Positions 50,012-58,356 of a DNA stretch of 64,000 nucleotides are shown here, in pieces (the first letter of the stretch is position 1; each line of letters starts with the position of its first letter). Source of the stretch: CAVVNN01 sp963838035 (lineage in GTDB: Bacteria; Actinomycetota; Thermoleophilia; Solirubrobacterales; 70-9); the NCBI GenBank assembly GCA_963838035.1, contig CAWIPM010000002.1, forward strand, positions 186,001 through 250,000, in the 5' to 3' direction. The translations under genes and the position numbers were made by a program. Below the pieces are notes generated by a model. It ran no database searches, was not told the DNA's origin, and saw only the letters and a list, made by a program, of their open reading frames with translations.

Positions 50012-51103
50012 CTAGCGGACGTTGAAGCCTTCGCCGGTGAGGCGGCCGATGTCGTTGGAGAGGCCGATGAACATCAGCGCAGCGACCAGCGCGAACCCGA
50101 TCACGGTCGCCCGCTCGATCGCTCGCAGTGACGCCGGCCTGCCGCGGAGTTTCTCGATCAGCGCCCAGAGGATGTGGCCGCCGTCGAGCGGCAGGATCGG
50201 CAGCAGGTTGATCAGTCCAAGCGACAGGCTGACGATCGCGAGTACGACCAGCGAATCAACCAGGCTCCTTTCCGTCGTCTGGTGAGCCACCTCGCTGATG
50301 CCGACGACGCTTGAGATCTGCTTTCGCTGTGAGGATTCGAACAGATGGCTGATCACGTGGAAGGTGCCGGAGGTGATCGTCCAGACCGAGCCGGTGGCAT
50401 GATCGACCGCTTCCCCGATATCGAGCGAGATGGCCTTGCTCCCGAATGCGAAGCCAACCAGCGCCTGCCCCGCCGCGGCGTTGTACTTGGGCTTTACTCT
50501 GACCTGCCTGAGATCACCGTGCCTAAGGACGGTGAGCGATACGGGCGTTGCCGCGAGGCAACCGTCACGCTGTTTGCCTGCGCATTGATGTGTGCCGATC
50601 TCCTTGCGAAAGCGCTCAATGCGTGCTTCGCTGGGCAACCTCGGGTAGCGCCTCCCGTCGACGGCGACGATCTTGTCGCCCGGTTTCAGCGCCCCAGCAG
50701 CGGGACTCCCCTTGACGACTTCGTGCACAACTTCGGTACCGGTGCTGGCGCTCGTCAGGGCGAGCACAAAGAAGATGGCCAACGCAAGCACGATGTTGAC
50801 CGCGGGACCGGCGGCGACCACGACGATTCGCTTCCAAACCCTCTGACGATGGTAGGCGCGACGCTCGACCTCCTCCGGCACTTTCTCCTCCGGGTTCATG
50901 CCGGTGATCCGCACGTAGCCGCCGAGCGGGATCGCTTTGATCCCGTACTCGGTCTCGCCGCGTTTGAACGACCAGATCGTCGGCCCGAAGAAGAGGAAGA
51001 ATCGCTCGACCCGCATGCCGGTGGCCTTCGCGGCGACGAAGTGGCCACCCTCGTGGGCGATGACCAGCAGGGAAAATCCGAGGAGGACCCAAACCCAGCT
51101 CAT
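50012..51103 (-). CDS. rseP: Site-2 protease, RseP/RasP family
   Basis: This intramembrane zinc metalloprotease has HExxH in VIAHEGGHFVAAKATG, a PDZ domain in the middle (GSPAAGALKPGDKIVAVDG) and the third ligand in LPILPLDGGHILW. It cleaves membrane anti-sigma factors and other helices, releasing ECF sigma factors. The PDZ part contains an extra cysteine-bearing loop (HQCAGKQRDGCLA). The ATG overlaps the dxr stop. Confidence 0.93.
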   Translation of the reverse strand: MSWVWVLLGFSLLVIAHEGGHFVAAKATGMRVERFFLFFGPTIWSFKRGETEYGIKAIPLGGYVRITGMNPEEKVPEEVERRAYHRQRVWKRIVVVAAGPAVNIVLALAIFFVLALTSASTGTEVVHEVVKGSPAAGALKPGDKIVAVDGRRYPRLPSEARIERFRKEIGTHQCAGKQRDGCLAATPVSLTVLRHGDLRQVRVKPKYNAAAGQALVGFAFGSKAISLDIGEAVDHATGSVWTITSGTFHVISHLFESSQRKQISSVVGISEVAHQTTERSLVDSLVVLAIVSLSLGLINLLPILPLDGGHILWALIEKLRGRPASLRAIERATVIGFALVAALMFIGLSNDIGRLTGEGFNVR

Positions 51104-52245
51104 GCCGGTGTCAACCCCCGAACCCGGCTCTCGGTGCGCTCTCGCGCCTCGGCGTCGGCGGCGAAGAGGTCGTCGAAGTGGCCGACGGGGCGGCTGGGCA
51201 TCTCCTCCAGCACCCGCTCGATCACCGCGGGAATCCCGGTGAAGGGGATGCGGCCGTCGAGGAAGGCGGCCACGGCCACCTCGTCGGCTGCGTTGAGGAC
51301 GCAGGGAGCGGTCCCTCCCGCCTCGCCCGCTGCGCGCGCCAGGCCGAGGCAGCGAAACGTCTCCAGGTCGGGCTGCTCGAAGGTCAGCTCGCCGGCCGCG
51401 GCGAGGTCGAGGCGCGGCACGTCGACGTCGGCGCGTTCGGGGAAATGCAGCGCGTAGGAGATCGGCACCCGCATGTCGGGGTGGCCGAGGTGGGCCAGGG
51501 TCGCGCCGTCGTTGAGGTCGATCAACGAGTGGACGATCGACTGCGGGTGCACGACCACGGCGATGCGCTCATAGGGAACGCCGAACAGGTGGTGCGCCTC
51601 GATCGCCTCGAAGCCCTTGTTCATCAGGGTCGCCGAGTCGATCGTGATCCTCCCCCCCATGCGCCAGGTGGGGTGGGCGAGGGCGTCATCCACGCTGACG
51701 CCGGAGAGGTCTTCGCGGCCGCGGAAGGGCCCGCCCGAAGCGGTCAGCACCAACCGCACGACCGTGCCCGGCGACTCCGACCCGATCAGCTGGTGCAGGG
51801 CGGAGTGCTCCGAGTCGACCGGCAGCAGCCGGGCGCCCGTCGCCTCCGACAGCGCCATCACCAGCTCACCGCCCACCACGAGGCTCTCCTTGTTGGCGAG
51901 CGCAACGTCAATCCCCTCGGTCAGGGCGAGCACGGTCGAGGAGAGCCCGGCGGCGCCGACGATCGCGTTGAGGACGAGGTCCGCGCCCGCCTCCGCGACC
52001 AGCTCGCGAATCCCGTCCTCCCCGGAGAGGACGCGCCCGTCCCACTCCGCCCGTGCCCGCCCCGCCGCGGCCTCGTCGGCCAGCGCAATGGTGGGCACCC
52101 CGAACCGGCGCGCCTGAGCGACGGTCTGCTCCCAGCCCGAACCGGCGGCGAGCCCCGCCACCCCCAGGTCCTCCGAGGCCGCCACGACCTCCAGCGCCTG
52201 GGTCCCGATCGAGCCGGTGCAGCCGAGTATTGCCACCTTCTTCAT
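51100..52245 (-). CDS. dxr: 1-deoxy-D-xylulose 5-phosphate reductoisomerase
   Basis: Dxr makes MEP from DXP, the committed step of the MEP pathway. The NADPH motif is ILGCTGSIGTQAL, LANKESLVVGG follows, the metal and substrate site is LPVDSEHSALHQL, and the loop is PTWRMGGRITIDSATLMNKG. The length of 381 residues is normal. TATCCT stands 7 nt before the ATG, so it may have its own promoter inside the larger operon. Confidence 0.96.
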   Translation of the reverse strand: MKKVAILGCTGSIGTQALEVVAASEDLGVAGLAAGSGWEQTVAQARRFGVPTIALADEAAAGRARAEWDGRVLSGEDGIRELVAEAGADLVLNAIVGAAGLSSTVLALTEGIDVALANKESLVVGGELVMALSEATGARLLPVDSEHSALHQLIGSESPGTVVRLVLTASGGPFRGREDLSGVSVDDALAHPTWRMGGRITIDSATLMNKGFEAIEAHHLFGVPYERIAVVVHPQSIVHSLIDLNDGATLAHLGHPDMRVPISYALHFPERADVDVPRLDLAAAGELTFEQPDLETFRCLGLARAAGEAGGTAPCVLNAADEVAVAAFLDGRIPFTGIPAVIERVLEEMPSRPVGHFDDLFAADAEARERTESRVRGLTPA

Positions 52246-52252
52246 TCCCCAG

Positions 52253-52258
52253 AGGATA
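52253..52258 (-). promoter_or_regulatory. TATCCT -10-like element before dxr
   Basis: On the minus strand TATCCT ends 7 nt before ATG 52245, in the 37-nt gap after cdsA. Confidence 0.5.
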
Positions 52259-52282
52259 GGGACGCCCCGGCGGGCGATCGGT

Positions 52283-53164
52283 TCAGTAGACCAGTTGGAC
52301 AGCCAGGTAATAGCCGACGACCACGGTGAAGAAGACGGCGTCGAGGCGGTCGAGGATGCCGCCGTGGGGTCCGAACAACGTGCCCGTGTCCTTGACGTCG
52401 AGGTCTCGCTTCAACATCGACTCGAAGAGATCGCCCACGGGAGCGATCGCCGCAACCGCGGCGCCGATGATCAGCGCATCCACCCCCGAGAGCCAGTCCT
52501 GGTAGAGGCCGGCGAACCAGAGGCCCATCGTGCCGATCACGAACCCGCCGATCAGCCCCTCGAGGGTCTTGTTGGGAGAGAGGCTGGGGGCGATCCTGTG
52601 GCTGCCGAACATGCGGCCGGTCGCGTAGGCGGCGGTGTCGGTGACGAAGGTGCCGACGAGGACGTCGACGAGCAGGGCGGCGCCGTGGTGCGGCAGTTCG
52701 CGCAGCAGCACCGCGTGCGCCAGCGGGACCCCGATCCAGACGATGCCGAGCAGGGTGACGCCCATCGAGACGGTGATGCCACCGTGCCGCCCGCGATCCG
52801 CGCCGAAGGCGAAGAGGACGGGAAAGGAGGCGGCGAGGACGAGCAGGATGTTGAATGCGGTGCCGAAGTGGGCGGCGACGATCAGCGCCGCGACCGCCAG
52901 GTAGGCGGCGATCGGGATCGGCTGCATCCTTCTCGTGATCGCAAGGTACTCGCGGAGCGCGAGCGCGCCGATCCCGATCATCGCCGCCGAGAAGACCACT
53001 CCTCCGGCTATCGTGATCGCGATCGCAAAGGCGATCCAGGGGAGCGCGAAGAGAATCCGCTTCGCCGTCTCGCCGCGCAGTCGGCTCGACCGCCGGGGCG
53101 GCCGAGGCGCCCGCGGAGGCGGCGCCTCGACTTCCTCGAACATCTCCTCGTCGAAGAGGTCCAT
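52283..53164 (-). CDS. cdsA: Phosphatidate cytidylyltransferase
   Basis: CdsA makes CDP-diacylglycerol from phosphatidate. The signature is SMLKRDLDVKDTGTLFG with HGGILDRLDAVFF at the C-terminus, preceded by SLSPNKTLEGLIGG. About eight helices follow a cytoplasmic, acidic and proline-rich N-terminus. The ATG begins 2 nt after the uppS stop. Confidence 0.93.
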   Translation of the reverse strand: MDLFDEEMFEEVEAPPPRAPRPPRRSSRLRGETAKRILFALPWIAFAIAITIAGGVVFSAAMIGIGALALREYLAITRRMQPIPIAAYLAVAALIVAAHFGTAFNILLVLAASFPVLFAFGADRGRHGGITVSMGVTLLGIVWIGVPLAHAVLLRELPHHGAALLVDVLVGTFVTDTAAYATGRMFGSHRIAPSLSPNKTLEGLIGGFVIGTMGLWFAGLYQDWLSGVDALIIGAAVAAIAPVGDLFESMLKRDLDVKDTGTLFGPHGGILDRLDAVFFTVVVGYYLAVQLVY

Positions 53165-53166
53165 CG

Positions 53167-53838
53167 CTACGTCCTGGCCCCGAACCGGCGCCGGCGGGCC
53201 TCGAACTCACGCAGCGACTGTTCGAACGCCTCGCGCGTGAAGTCGGGCCAGAGCTCGTCGCGAAAGACCAACTCCGAATAGGCGCACTGCCAGAGCAGGT
53301 AGTTGGAGAGGCGCTGCTCGCCGCTGGTTCTGATCAGAAGGTCGGGATCGTGCATCTCGGGCACGTAGAGGTGCTTGCGGAACTCCTCCTCAGAGCCTCC
53401 CTGGAAGCTTCGCGCCGCGTCGACGATCTCCGCCCTGCCGCCGTAGTTGAAGGCAACGAAGAGCGAGATCCGCTCGTTGCCGGCGGTGGTCTCCTCGGCC
53501 CACTCGATCCGCTCGATCAGCGCCGGGTCGACCCCCTCACGGCGGCCGATGAACCGCATTCGCACCCCCACCTCGTCCAGCTCCGGCGTCTCGGCCTCGA
53601 TCCGTTCGGCGAGCATCTGCATCAGCCCCGCCACCTCCTCCGCCGGTCGCGACCAGTTCTCGGTCGAGAAGGAGAAGACGGTCAGCTCCTCGATCCCGAG
53701 TTCGGCCGCGTCGCGCAGGCGCTCCTTGACGACGTCGGCGCCGGCCTTGTGGCCCTCCACCGTCGACAGCCCCCGCTGCTGCGCCCAGCGGCCGTTTCCG
53801 TCCGTGATGATGGCTACGTACCGCGCCGAGGCGGTCAC
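53167..53838 (-). CDS. uppS: Isoprenyl transferase, undecaprenyl diphosphate synthase family
   Basis: This cis-prenyltransferase makes the lipid carrier for cell-wall synthesis. The catalytic motif is IITDGNGRWAQQRGL, with SFSTENWSRP and LLIRTSGEQRLSNYLLWQ following. The usual Met before DGNG is Thr here. The length of 223 residues is near the lower normal limit. The GTG overlaps the frr stop. Confidence 0.94.
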   Translation of the reverse strand: MTASARYVAIITDGNGRWAQQRGLSTVEGHKAGADVVKERLRDAAELGIEELTVFSFSTENWSRPAEEVAGLMQMLAERIEAETPELDEVGVRMRFIGRREGVDPALIERIEWAEETTAGNERISLFVAFNYGGRAEIVDAARSFQGGSEEEFRKHLYVPEMHDPDLLIRTSGEQRLSNYLLWQCAYSELVFRDELWPDFTREAFEQSLREFEARRRRFGART

Positions 53839-54398
53839 ACTTCCAGGATCTCTTCTTCCTTGCCCTTGAGCAGGGCGTCGATCTCTCCGATTGCCTCGTC
53901 GGTCTGCTTCTGAAGGGCGGCCTCGGCGCGGCGCTCGTCGTCCTCCCCCGCCTCCCCCTCCTTCTTCAGCTCGCGCAGGTCCCCCATGATGTCGCGGCGG
54001 ACGTTGCGGATCGCGATCCTGCCGTCCTCGGCAACGCCGTGCACGACCTTGACCATCTCACGCCGGCGCTCCTCGGTCAGCTCGGGAACCTGCAGCCGGA
54101 TCACGTTGCCGTCATTGCTGGGGCTGAGCCCGATGTCGGACTCCTGAATCGACTTCTCGATCGCCCCGATCGAGGACTTGTCGAAGGGTGTGACGGTGAG
54201 CAGGCGGGCGTCGCTCGTGGCCACGTTGGCAAGCTGCTTGAGCGGGGTGACGGCGCCGTAGTAGTCGACCGAGATGCGGTCGAGAAGGTGCGGGGAGGCG
54301 CGGCCCGTTCGCACCGTGGCCAGCTCGCCACGGCTTGACTCGACCGACTTCTGCATGCGGCCCTTCGCGTCTTCGAGCAGTTCGTCGATCAGCTCCAC
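53835..54398 (-). CDS. frr: Ribosome recycling factor
   Basis: RRF splits the post-termination ribosome together with EF-G. The family pattern is clear: VRTGRASPHLLDRISVDYYG, TPLKQLANV, VTPFDKSSIGAIEKSI, and RRDIMGDLRELKKEG. The length of 187 residues is normal. The start is GTG. It lies between pyrH and uppS, as in many bacteria. Confidence 0.96.
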   Translation of the reverse strand: MELIDELLEDAKGRMQKSVESSRGELATVRTGRASPHLLDRISVDYYGAVTPLKQLANVATSDARLLTVTPFDKSSIGAIEKSIQESDIGLSPSNDGNVIRLQVPELTEERRREMVKVVHGVAEDGRIAIRNVRRDIMGDLRELKKEGEAGEDDERRAEAALQKQTDEAIGEIDALLKGKEEEILEV

Positions 54399-54414
54399 AG
54401 GTGGGTTCCAGTCC

Positions 54415-55146
54415 TCACTGGGCAGCGGGCGCGCCTGAGACCAGCGTGCCCACCCTCTCGCCGTTGACGATCCTATCTATGTTGCGCTCGTCCCCCATGT
54501 TGAAGACGTAGATCGGCAGGTCGTTGTCCATGCAGAGGGAGAGCGCCGTGGAGTCCATCACCTTCAGCCCTCGCTCGATCGCCTCGCGGTGGCCGATCTC
54601 GGGGATGAACTTGGCATCCGGGTCGATCGCCGGGTCGGCATCGTAAACGCCCTCGACGCCATTCTTGGCCATCAGGATCGCCTCGGCGTGAATCTCGAGG
54701 GCACGCAGCGCCGCCGCCGTGTCGGTGGTGAAGAACGGGTTGCCGGTGCCGGCGGCGAAGATCACCACCCGCCCCTTCTCCAGATGGCGCATCGCCCGGC
54801 GCCGAATGTAGGGCTCGGCGACCTCCTTCACGTCTATCGCCGAGAGCACCCGGGTGTGCTGACCAAACCGCTCCAGCGCATCCTGGAGGGTGAGCGCGTT
54901 GAGCACCGTCGCCAGCATTCCCATGTAGTCGCCGGTGGCGCGGTCCATCCCGTCGGCGGCGCCCTCGAGCCCCCGGTAGATGTTTCCTGCGCCGACGACT
55001 ATCGCCACCTCCACCCCGCGCTCGCGGATCGCGCCGACCTGCCGGGCGATCCGGTCGACCTCGGCGGCGTCGGTGCCGAACTCGAGGCTCCCCATCAGGG
55101 CCTCGCCGGAGAGCTTGAGGAGGATGCGGTTGAACTTGGCGTCCAC
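54415..55146 (-). CDS. pyrH: UMP kinase
   Basis: UMP kinase phosphorylates UMP to UDP. The amino-acid-kinase fold shows RILLKLSGEALMG, VVGAGNIYRG, MLATVLNALTLQDAL and the end NLFNMGD-like VFNMGDERNIDRIV. GTG 55146 gives the normal length of 243 residues; the open frame further upstream is antisense noise. It follows tsf after 11 nt. Confidence 0.96.
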   Translation of the reverse strand: MDAKFNRILLKLSGEALMGSLEFGTDAAEVDRIARQVGAIRERGVEVAIVVGAGNIYRGLEGAADGMDRATGDYMGMLATVLNALTLQDALERFGQHTRVLSAIDVKEVAEPYIRRRAMRHLEKGRVVIFAAGTGNPFFTTDTAAALRALEIHAEAILMAKNGVEGVYDADPAIDPDAKFIPEIGHREAIERGLKVMDSTALSLCMDNDLPIYVFNMGDERNIDRIVNGERVGTLVSGAPAAQ

Positions 55147-55157
55147 TCCGCTCCGCC

Positions 55158-55763
55158 TTAAGCCTCGCCGACGCGGAAGTAGGCGAAACGGGCGATGCGA
55201 ACGTTCTCGCCGGTCTTGGCGGCCAATTCCTGGCGCAACTCCTCGATCGTCTTCGAGTCGTGCTTCTCGGCGTTGACGTGGCCCTGGTCGAGCAGCGCCA
55301 CCTCGCTGGCCCACTTCGAGAGCTGGCCCGCGACGATCTTCTCGATCACATCGTCGGGCTTGCCTTCCTCCCGCGCCTTCTCTTCGAAGACCCGCTGCTC
55401 GGCCTCGCGCTCCTCCGCCGGGATCTCTTCGGAGGAGACATAGCGCGGGGCGGTTGCGGCGACGTGCAGGGCAACCTCGTAGGCGAATGCCCTGAAGTCC
55501 TCGTTGCGGGCGACGAAATCGGTCTCGCACTGCACTTCGACCATCGCCCCGACCCTGTCGTTGGCGTGGATGTAGGAGGCGACGACGCCCTCGTCGGTGC
55601 CCCGCCCTTCGCGCTTGGCGGCAGACGCCTGGCCCTTGACCCGAAGGAGCTCGATCGCGCGATCGACGTCTCCGTCCGCCTCTGCCAGGGCGGCTTTGCA
55701 GTCCATCATCGCGGCCCCCGTCCGATCCCTCAGCGCCTTCACGTCGGCAGCCGAAACGCTCAT
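55158..55763 (-). CDS. tsf: Elongation factor Ts, short form
   Basis: EF-Ts exchanges GDP for GTP on EF-Tu. The N-terminal UBA-like domain and signature (LRDRTGAAMMDCKAALAEADGD, split here as RDRTGAAMMDCKAAL) and VQCETDFVARNEDFR are clear. At 201 residues it is the short form with one dimerisation subdomain. GGGAGG precedes the ATG by 4-5 nt. It lies downstream of rpsB. Confidence 0.95.
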   Translation of the reverse strand: MSVSAADVKALRDRTGAAMMDCKAALAEADGDVDRAIELLRVKGQASAAKREGRGTDEGVVASYIHANDRVGAMVEVQCETDFVARNEDFRAFAYEVALHVAATAPRYVSSEEIPAEEREAEQRVFEEKAREEGKPDDVIEKIVAGQLSKWASEVALLDQGHVNAEKHDSKTIEELRQELAAKTGENVRIARFAYFRVGEA

Positions 55764-55854
55764 TTGCCCTCCCCTTTTGCAGCCGGAGCGTCCCGCTGCT
55801 CGGCGTATCGACCGAGGGTGGCCGGCGGCTTGGGGCTCAGCTGCTTTAGACGCC

Positions 55855-56778
55855 TCACCCGCGGGTGGCGCAGGTGATGAGGGGGTCGAGGCGGCCCCGC
55901 CCGCAGCGCCCCCTCATCACCTGTGACAGGACCCGCGGGCGCGGCGCCCGAGACCTGGGCCTCGGCTGATTGCTTTGGCCGGCCTCCTCGGCTTCCACCC
56001 GCGCTTTCTCTTCCTCCTCGCGCTTCTGCCGCTCTTCCTCCTCCTTGCGGCGGCGCTCCATCTCCTCGGCGATGCGGCGTTCCTCCTGGACGCGCCAGGC
56101 GCCGGCGCCGGCCTCGATCGCGCCGCCGATCGTCCCGATCACGAGCTGGCAGGAGCGAATCGCGTCGTCGTTGCCTGGGATCACGTAGTCGATCGGGTTC
56201 GGGTCGCAGTTGGTGTCGACCAGCCCGATGATCGGTATCCGCAGGCGCGCCGCCTCGTGCACCGCGATCTCCTCGGTTTTCAGGTCGGTGACGAAGACCG
56301 CGTCTGGCAGCCGCTCCATGTCACGGACTCCGCCGAGGTTGAACTCGAGCTTGGCCAGCTCCGCCTGCATTCCCATCCGCTCCTTGGTGGGCAGCAGCTC
56401 CAGCTTGCCCTCCGTCTGCCAGGCGGTCAGCTCGTGCAGGCGCGAAATCCGCGCGGACATCGTGTTGAAGTTGGTCAGGAGCCCGCCGAGCCATCGCTGG
56501 CTCACGTAGGGCATCTTGCAGCGGTCGGCCCATTCCTGGACAGAGTCGCGGGCCTGCTTCTTCGTGCCGACGAACAGGATGGTGCCGCCGCCGCTCGCCA
56601 GCTCGCCGACGAAGCGGCGCGCGTTCTCGAGCAGCTCCTCGGTCTGCAACAGATCGATGATGTGAATCCCGTCCATCTCGCCGAAGATGAAACGGCGCAT
56701 GTTCGGGTTCCAGCGACGCGTCTGGTGGCCGAAATGGACGCCGGCCTCCAGCAGCTCTTTCAGTCCTGCCTCTGGCAT
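55855..56778 (-). CDS. rpsB: 30S ribosomal protein S2 with extended tail
   Basis: The S2 core is complete: LLEAGVHFGHQTRRWNPNM, FVGTKKQARDSVQEWA, WLGGLLTNF and IPIIGLVDTNCDPNPIDYVI. A long charged helix of Arg and Glu follows. The last 40 residues are atypical (Arg-rich) and read through a large hairpin. A one-base shift near plus-strand 55973 would give an Ala-rich tail (AEAQVSGAAPAGPVT) running to the tsf start. GGAGAG precedes the ATG. The core is certain; the exact C-terminus is not. Confidence 0.93.
   Translation of the reverse strand: MPEAGLKELLEAGVHFGHQTRRWNPNMRRFIFGEMDGIHIIDLLQTEELLENARRFVGELASGGGTILFVGTKKQARDSVQEWADRCKMPYVSQRWLGGLLTNFNTMSARISRLHELTAWQTEGKLELLPTKERMGMQAELAKLEFNLGGVRDMERLPDAVFVTDLKTEEIAVHEAARLRIPIIGLVDTNCDPNPIDYVIPGNDDAIRSCQLVIGTIGGAIEAGAGAWRVQEERRIAEEMERRRKEEEERQKREEEEKARVEAEEAGQSNQPRPRSRAPRPRVLSQVMRGRCGRGRLDPLITCATRG
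55871..55923. other. Large stem-loop at the end of rpsB
   Basis: CAGGTGATGAGGGGG (55871-55885) and CCCCCTCATCACCTG (55909-55923) are perfect 15-bp complements, with a 23-nt GC-rich loop. There is no U-tract on either side, so a simple terminator is not supported. It may act in mRNA processing or attenuation between rpsB and tsf. Confidence 0.6.
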
Positions 56779-56890
56779 TGCCTCTCTCCTTGGTTGTGAC
56801 GCTCACCTGCGGCGCTTGCCGGGACTCAGCGGTCTCTTCCGCCGAGCAGGGCCCGGGACGCATTCCGCGGGGATTGGGTTTGGGCCGGGG

Positions 56891-56896
56891 ATTGTA
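56891..56896 (-). promoter_or_regulatory. Promoter of the rpsB-tsf operon
   Basis: TACAAT on the minus strand lies 14 nt beyond the rluD stop and 112 nt before the rpsB ATG. The predicted leader of about 105 nt could carry an S2-responsive structure. Confidence 0.5.
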
Positions 56897-56909
56897 GAGA
56901 GGTGCGTCC

Positions 56910-57587
56910 TCAGGCGGCTCGGGCGGTATCCAGTGCCGCAGCCAGGTCGGCGGGCAGCGCCGACGCGAACTCCATCTGCTCGCCGCTTCTCGGATGGGCG
57001 AAGGCGAGCCTGTGGGCGTGCAGGAACTGCCTCTCCAACCCGTATCTCGGCTCCCCCCCATAGGTCACATCGCCCGTCAACGGATGGCCGATTGCAGCGA
57101 AATGGGCGCGTATCTGATGGGTGCGCCCCGTCTCGAGCCGTGCCTCCAGGTACGTCTCGACACTCAAAAGCTCGAGCACCGCGAAGTGGGTGCGCGCTTC
57201 CCGCGAGGCCGCACCCGAGACCGCCATCCTGTGGCGCCGCCGCGCCGCCCTGCCGACCGGCGCGTCGATCGTGCCCGTCCGCGACGCGATGCGCCCCGCA
57301 GCGAGGGCGAGATATGCCCGCTCCACCTCGCGTTGCCGGACCCGGGCTTGGAGGGCTGCGTGGGCGTCGTCGGTTCGGGCGACGACGAGCAGGCCGCTGG
57401 TGCCCTTGTCGAGGCGGTGGACTATTCCCGGCCGCTCGGGGTCGGCGCCGCCGCCGAGGATCTCACCCAGCTCGCTCACCAGGGTCGGGCCCCTGTGAGA
57501 GGGCGCCGGATGGACGACGAGGCCTGCCGGCTTGTCGACGACGGCCAGCGCCTCGTCGATGTAGACGACCCGCAGCTCCTCGGTCAT
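56910..57587 (-). CDS. Pseudouridine synthase, RluA/RluD family without S4 domain
   Basis: The protein isomerises uridines in rRNA or tRNA. The catalytic Asp is in GIVHRLDKGTSGLLVVA, and the C-terminus carries LETGRTHQIRAHFAAIGHPLTGD. At 226 residues it lacks the N-terminal S4 RNA-binding domain of RluD and begins directly with VVYIDEALAVVDKPAGLVVH. The ATG overlaps the lspA stop, as in many bacteria. The precise target is not known. Confidence 0.9.
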   Translation of the reverse strand: MTEELRVVYIDEALAVVDKPAGLVVHPAPSHRGPTLVSELGEILGGGADPERPGIVHRLDKGTSGLLVVARTDDAHAALQARVRQREVERAYLALAAGRIASRTGTIDAPVGRAARRRHRMAVSGAASREARTHFAVLELLSVETYLEARLETGRTHQIRAHFAAIGHPLTGDVTYGGEPRYGLERQFLHAHRLAFAHPRSGEQMEFASALPADLAAALDTARAA

Positions 57588-58057
57588 GCGCCCTTCTCGT
57601 TGGCTTCCGGCTCGCGCAGGTAGGCGAAGGCGAGGATCAGAACACCGACCGTGACCGCGATGTCGGCCAGGTTGAAGGCGGGCCAATGGGGAAGGTGGAT
57701 GTAGTCGGTGACCACACCGGCTCGCACCCGATCCACCAGATTTCCGAGGGCCCCGCCTGCCAGCAGGCCGACCGCAACCCACATTCCAGGCCGATTCGGC
57801 CTGCGACGGAAGAGAAACCCGATGAAGGCGAGCGCCGCCAGCGTCAGCAGTACCAGGGCGGCTCCTCCCCCGCCCGCAAGCCCGAAGGCGACGCCGCTGT
57901 TGTGCGCAAGGGTGAGCCTGAGAGGCCCGACGACATCCACCTCCTGCCCGGGGACGAGGTGGGCTTCCACAGCGGCCTTCGCCGCCTGGTCCGCGACCAC
58001 GACGAGGCCGCAGAGGGCGCCCGCCAGGCGCCAGGCCCGGGCGTCGGCCCCGTTCAC
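57584..58057 (-). CDS. lspA: Lipoprotein signal peptidase
   Basis: LspA is the aspartic protease that removes lipoprotein signal peptides. The two catalytic aspartates lie in GNLVDRVRAG and FNLADIAVTVG, and NSGVAFGL is conserved. The 157 residues form four helices. GTG 58057 overlaps the yggT stop by 4 nt. Confidence 0.93.
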   Translation of the reverse strand: MNGADARAWRLAGALCGLVVVADQAAKAAVEAHLVPGQEVDVVGPLRLTLAHNSGVAFGLAGGGGAALVLLTLAALAFIGFLFRRRPNRPGMWVAVGLLAGGALGNLVDRVRAGVVTDYIHLPHWPAFNLADIAVTVGVLILAFAYLREPEANEKGA

Positions 58058-58356
58058 CCTGAGATCAGGCCGACGACGACGGCCTGCAATACGAACAGGA
58101 CGATGATTCCGATCATCGGGCTGAGGTCGAGCGCGAACCCGCCCCCGCCGATCGGCGGCAGGAAGCGCCGGAAGAGGTTGAGGTAGGGGTTGGTCGTCTC
58201 GCTGACGAAGTCGAGGACGGCCCGCAACCCCCGGTTGTACGGCACCCGGGGCAGCCACGAGATCAGGATGTTGGCGAAGATGAGGATGATGTAGACGATG
58301 AAGAGAGCGTTGACGTAGTCGGCCACGTCGCCCCGGGTCAGCGCCAGCGCGATCAC
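58054..58356 (-). CDS. YggT family membrane protein
   Basis: This is a 100-residue protein with two helices (ALFIVYIILIFANILISWL and LSPMIGIIVLFVLQAVVVGL), and NPYLNLFRRFLPP between them, the YggT signature. YggT proteins are linked to cell division or osmotic balance, often next to sepF and proC as here. The GTG overlaps the proC stop. Confidence 0.88.
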   Translation of the reverse strand: MIALALTRGDVADYVNALFIVYIILIFANILISWLPRVPYNRGLRAVLDFVSETTNPYLNLFRRFLPPIGGGGFALDLSPMIGIIVLFVLQAVVVGLISG

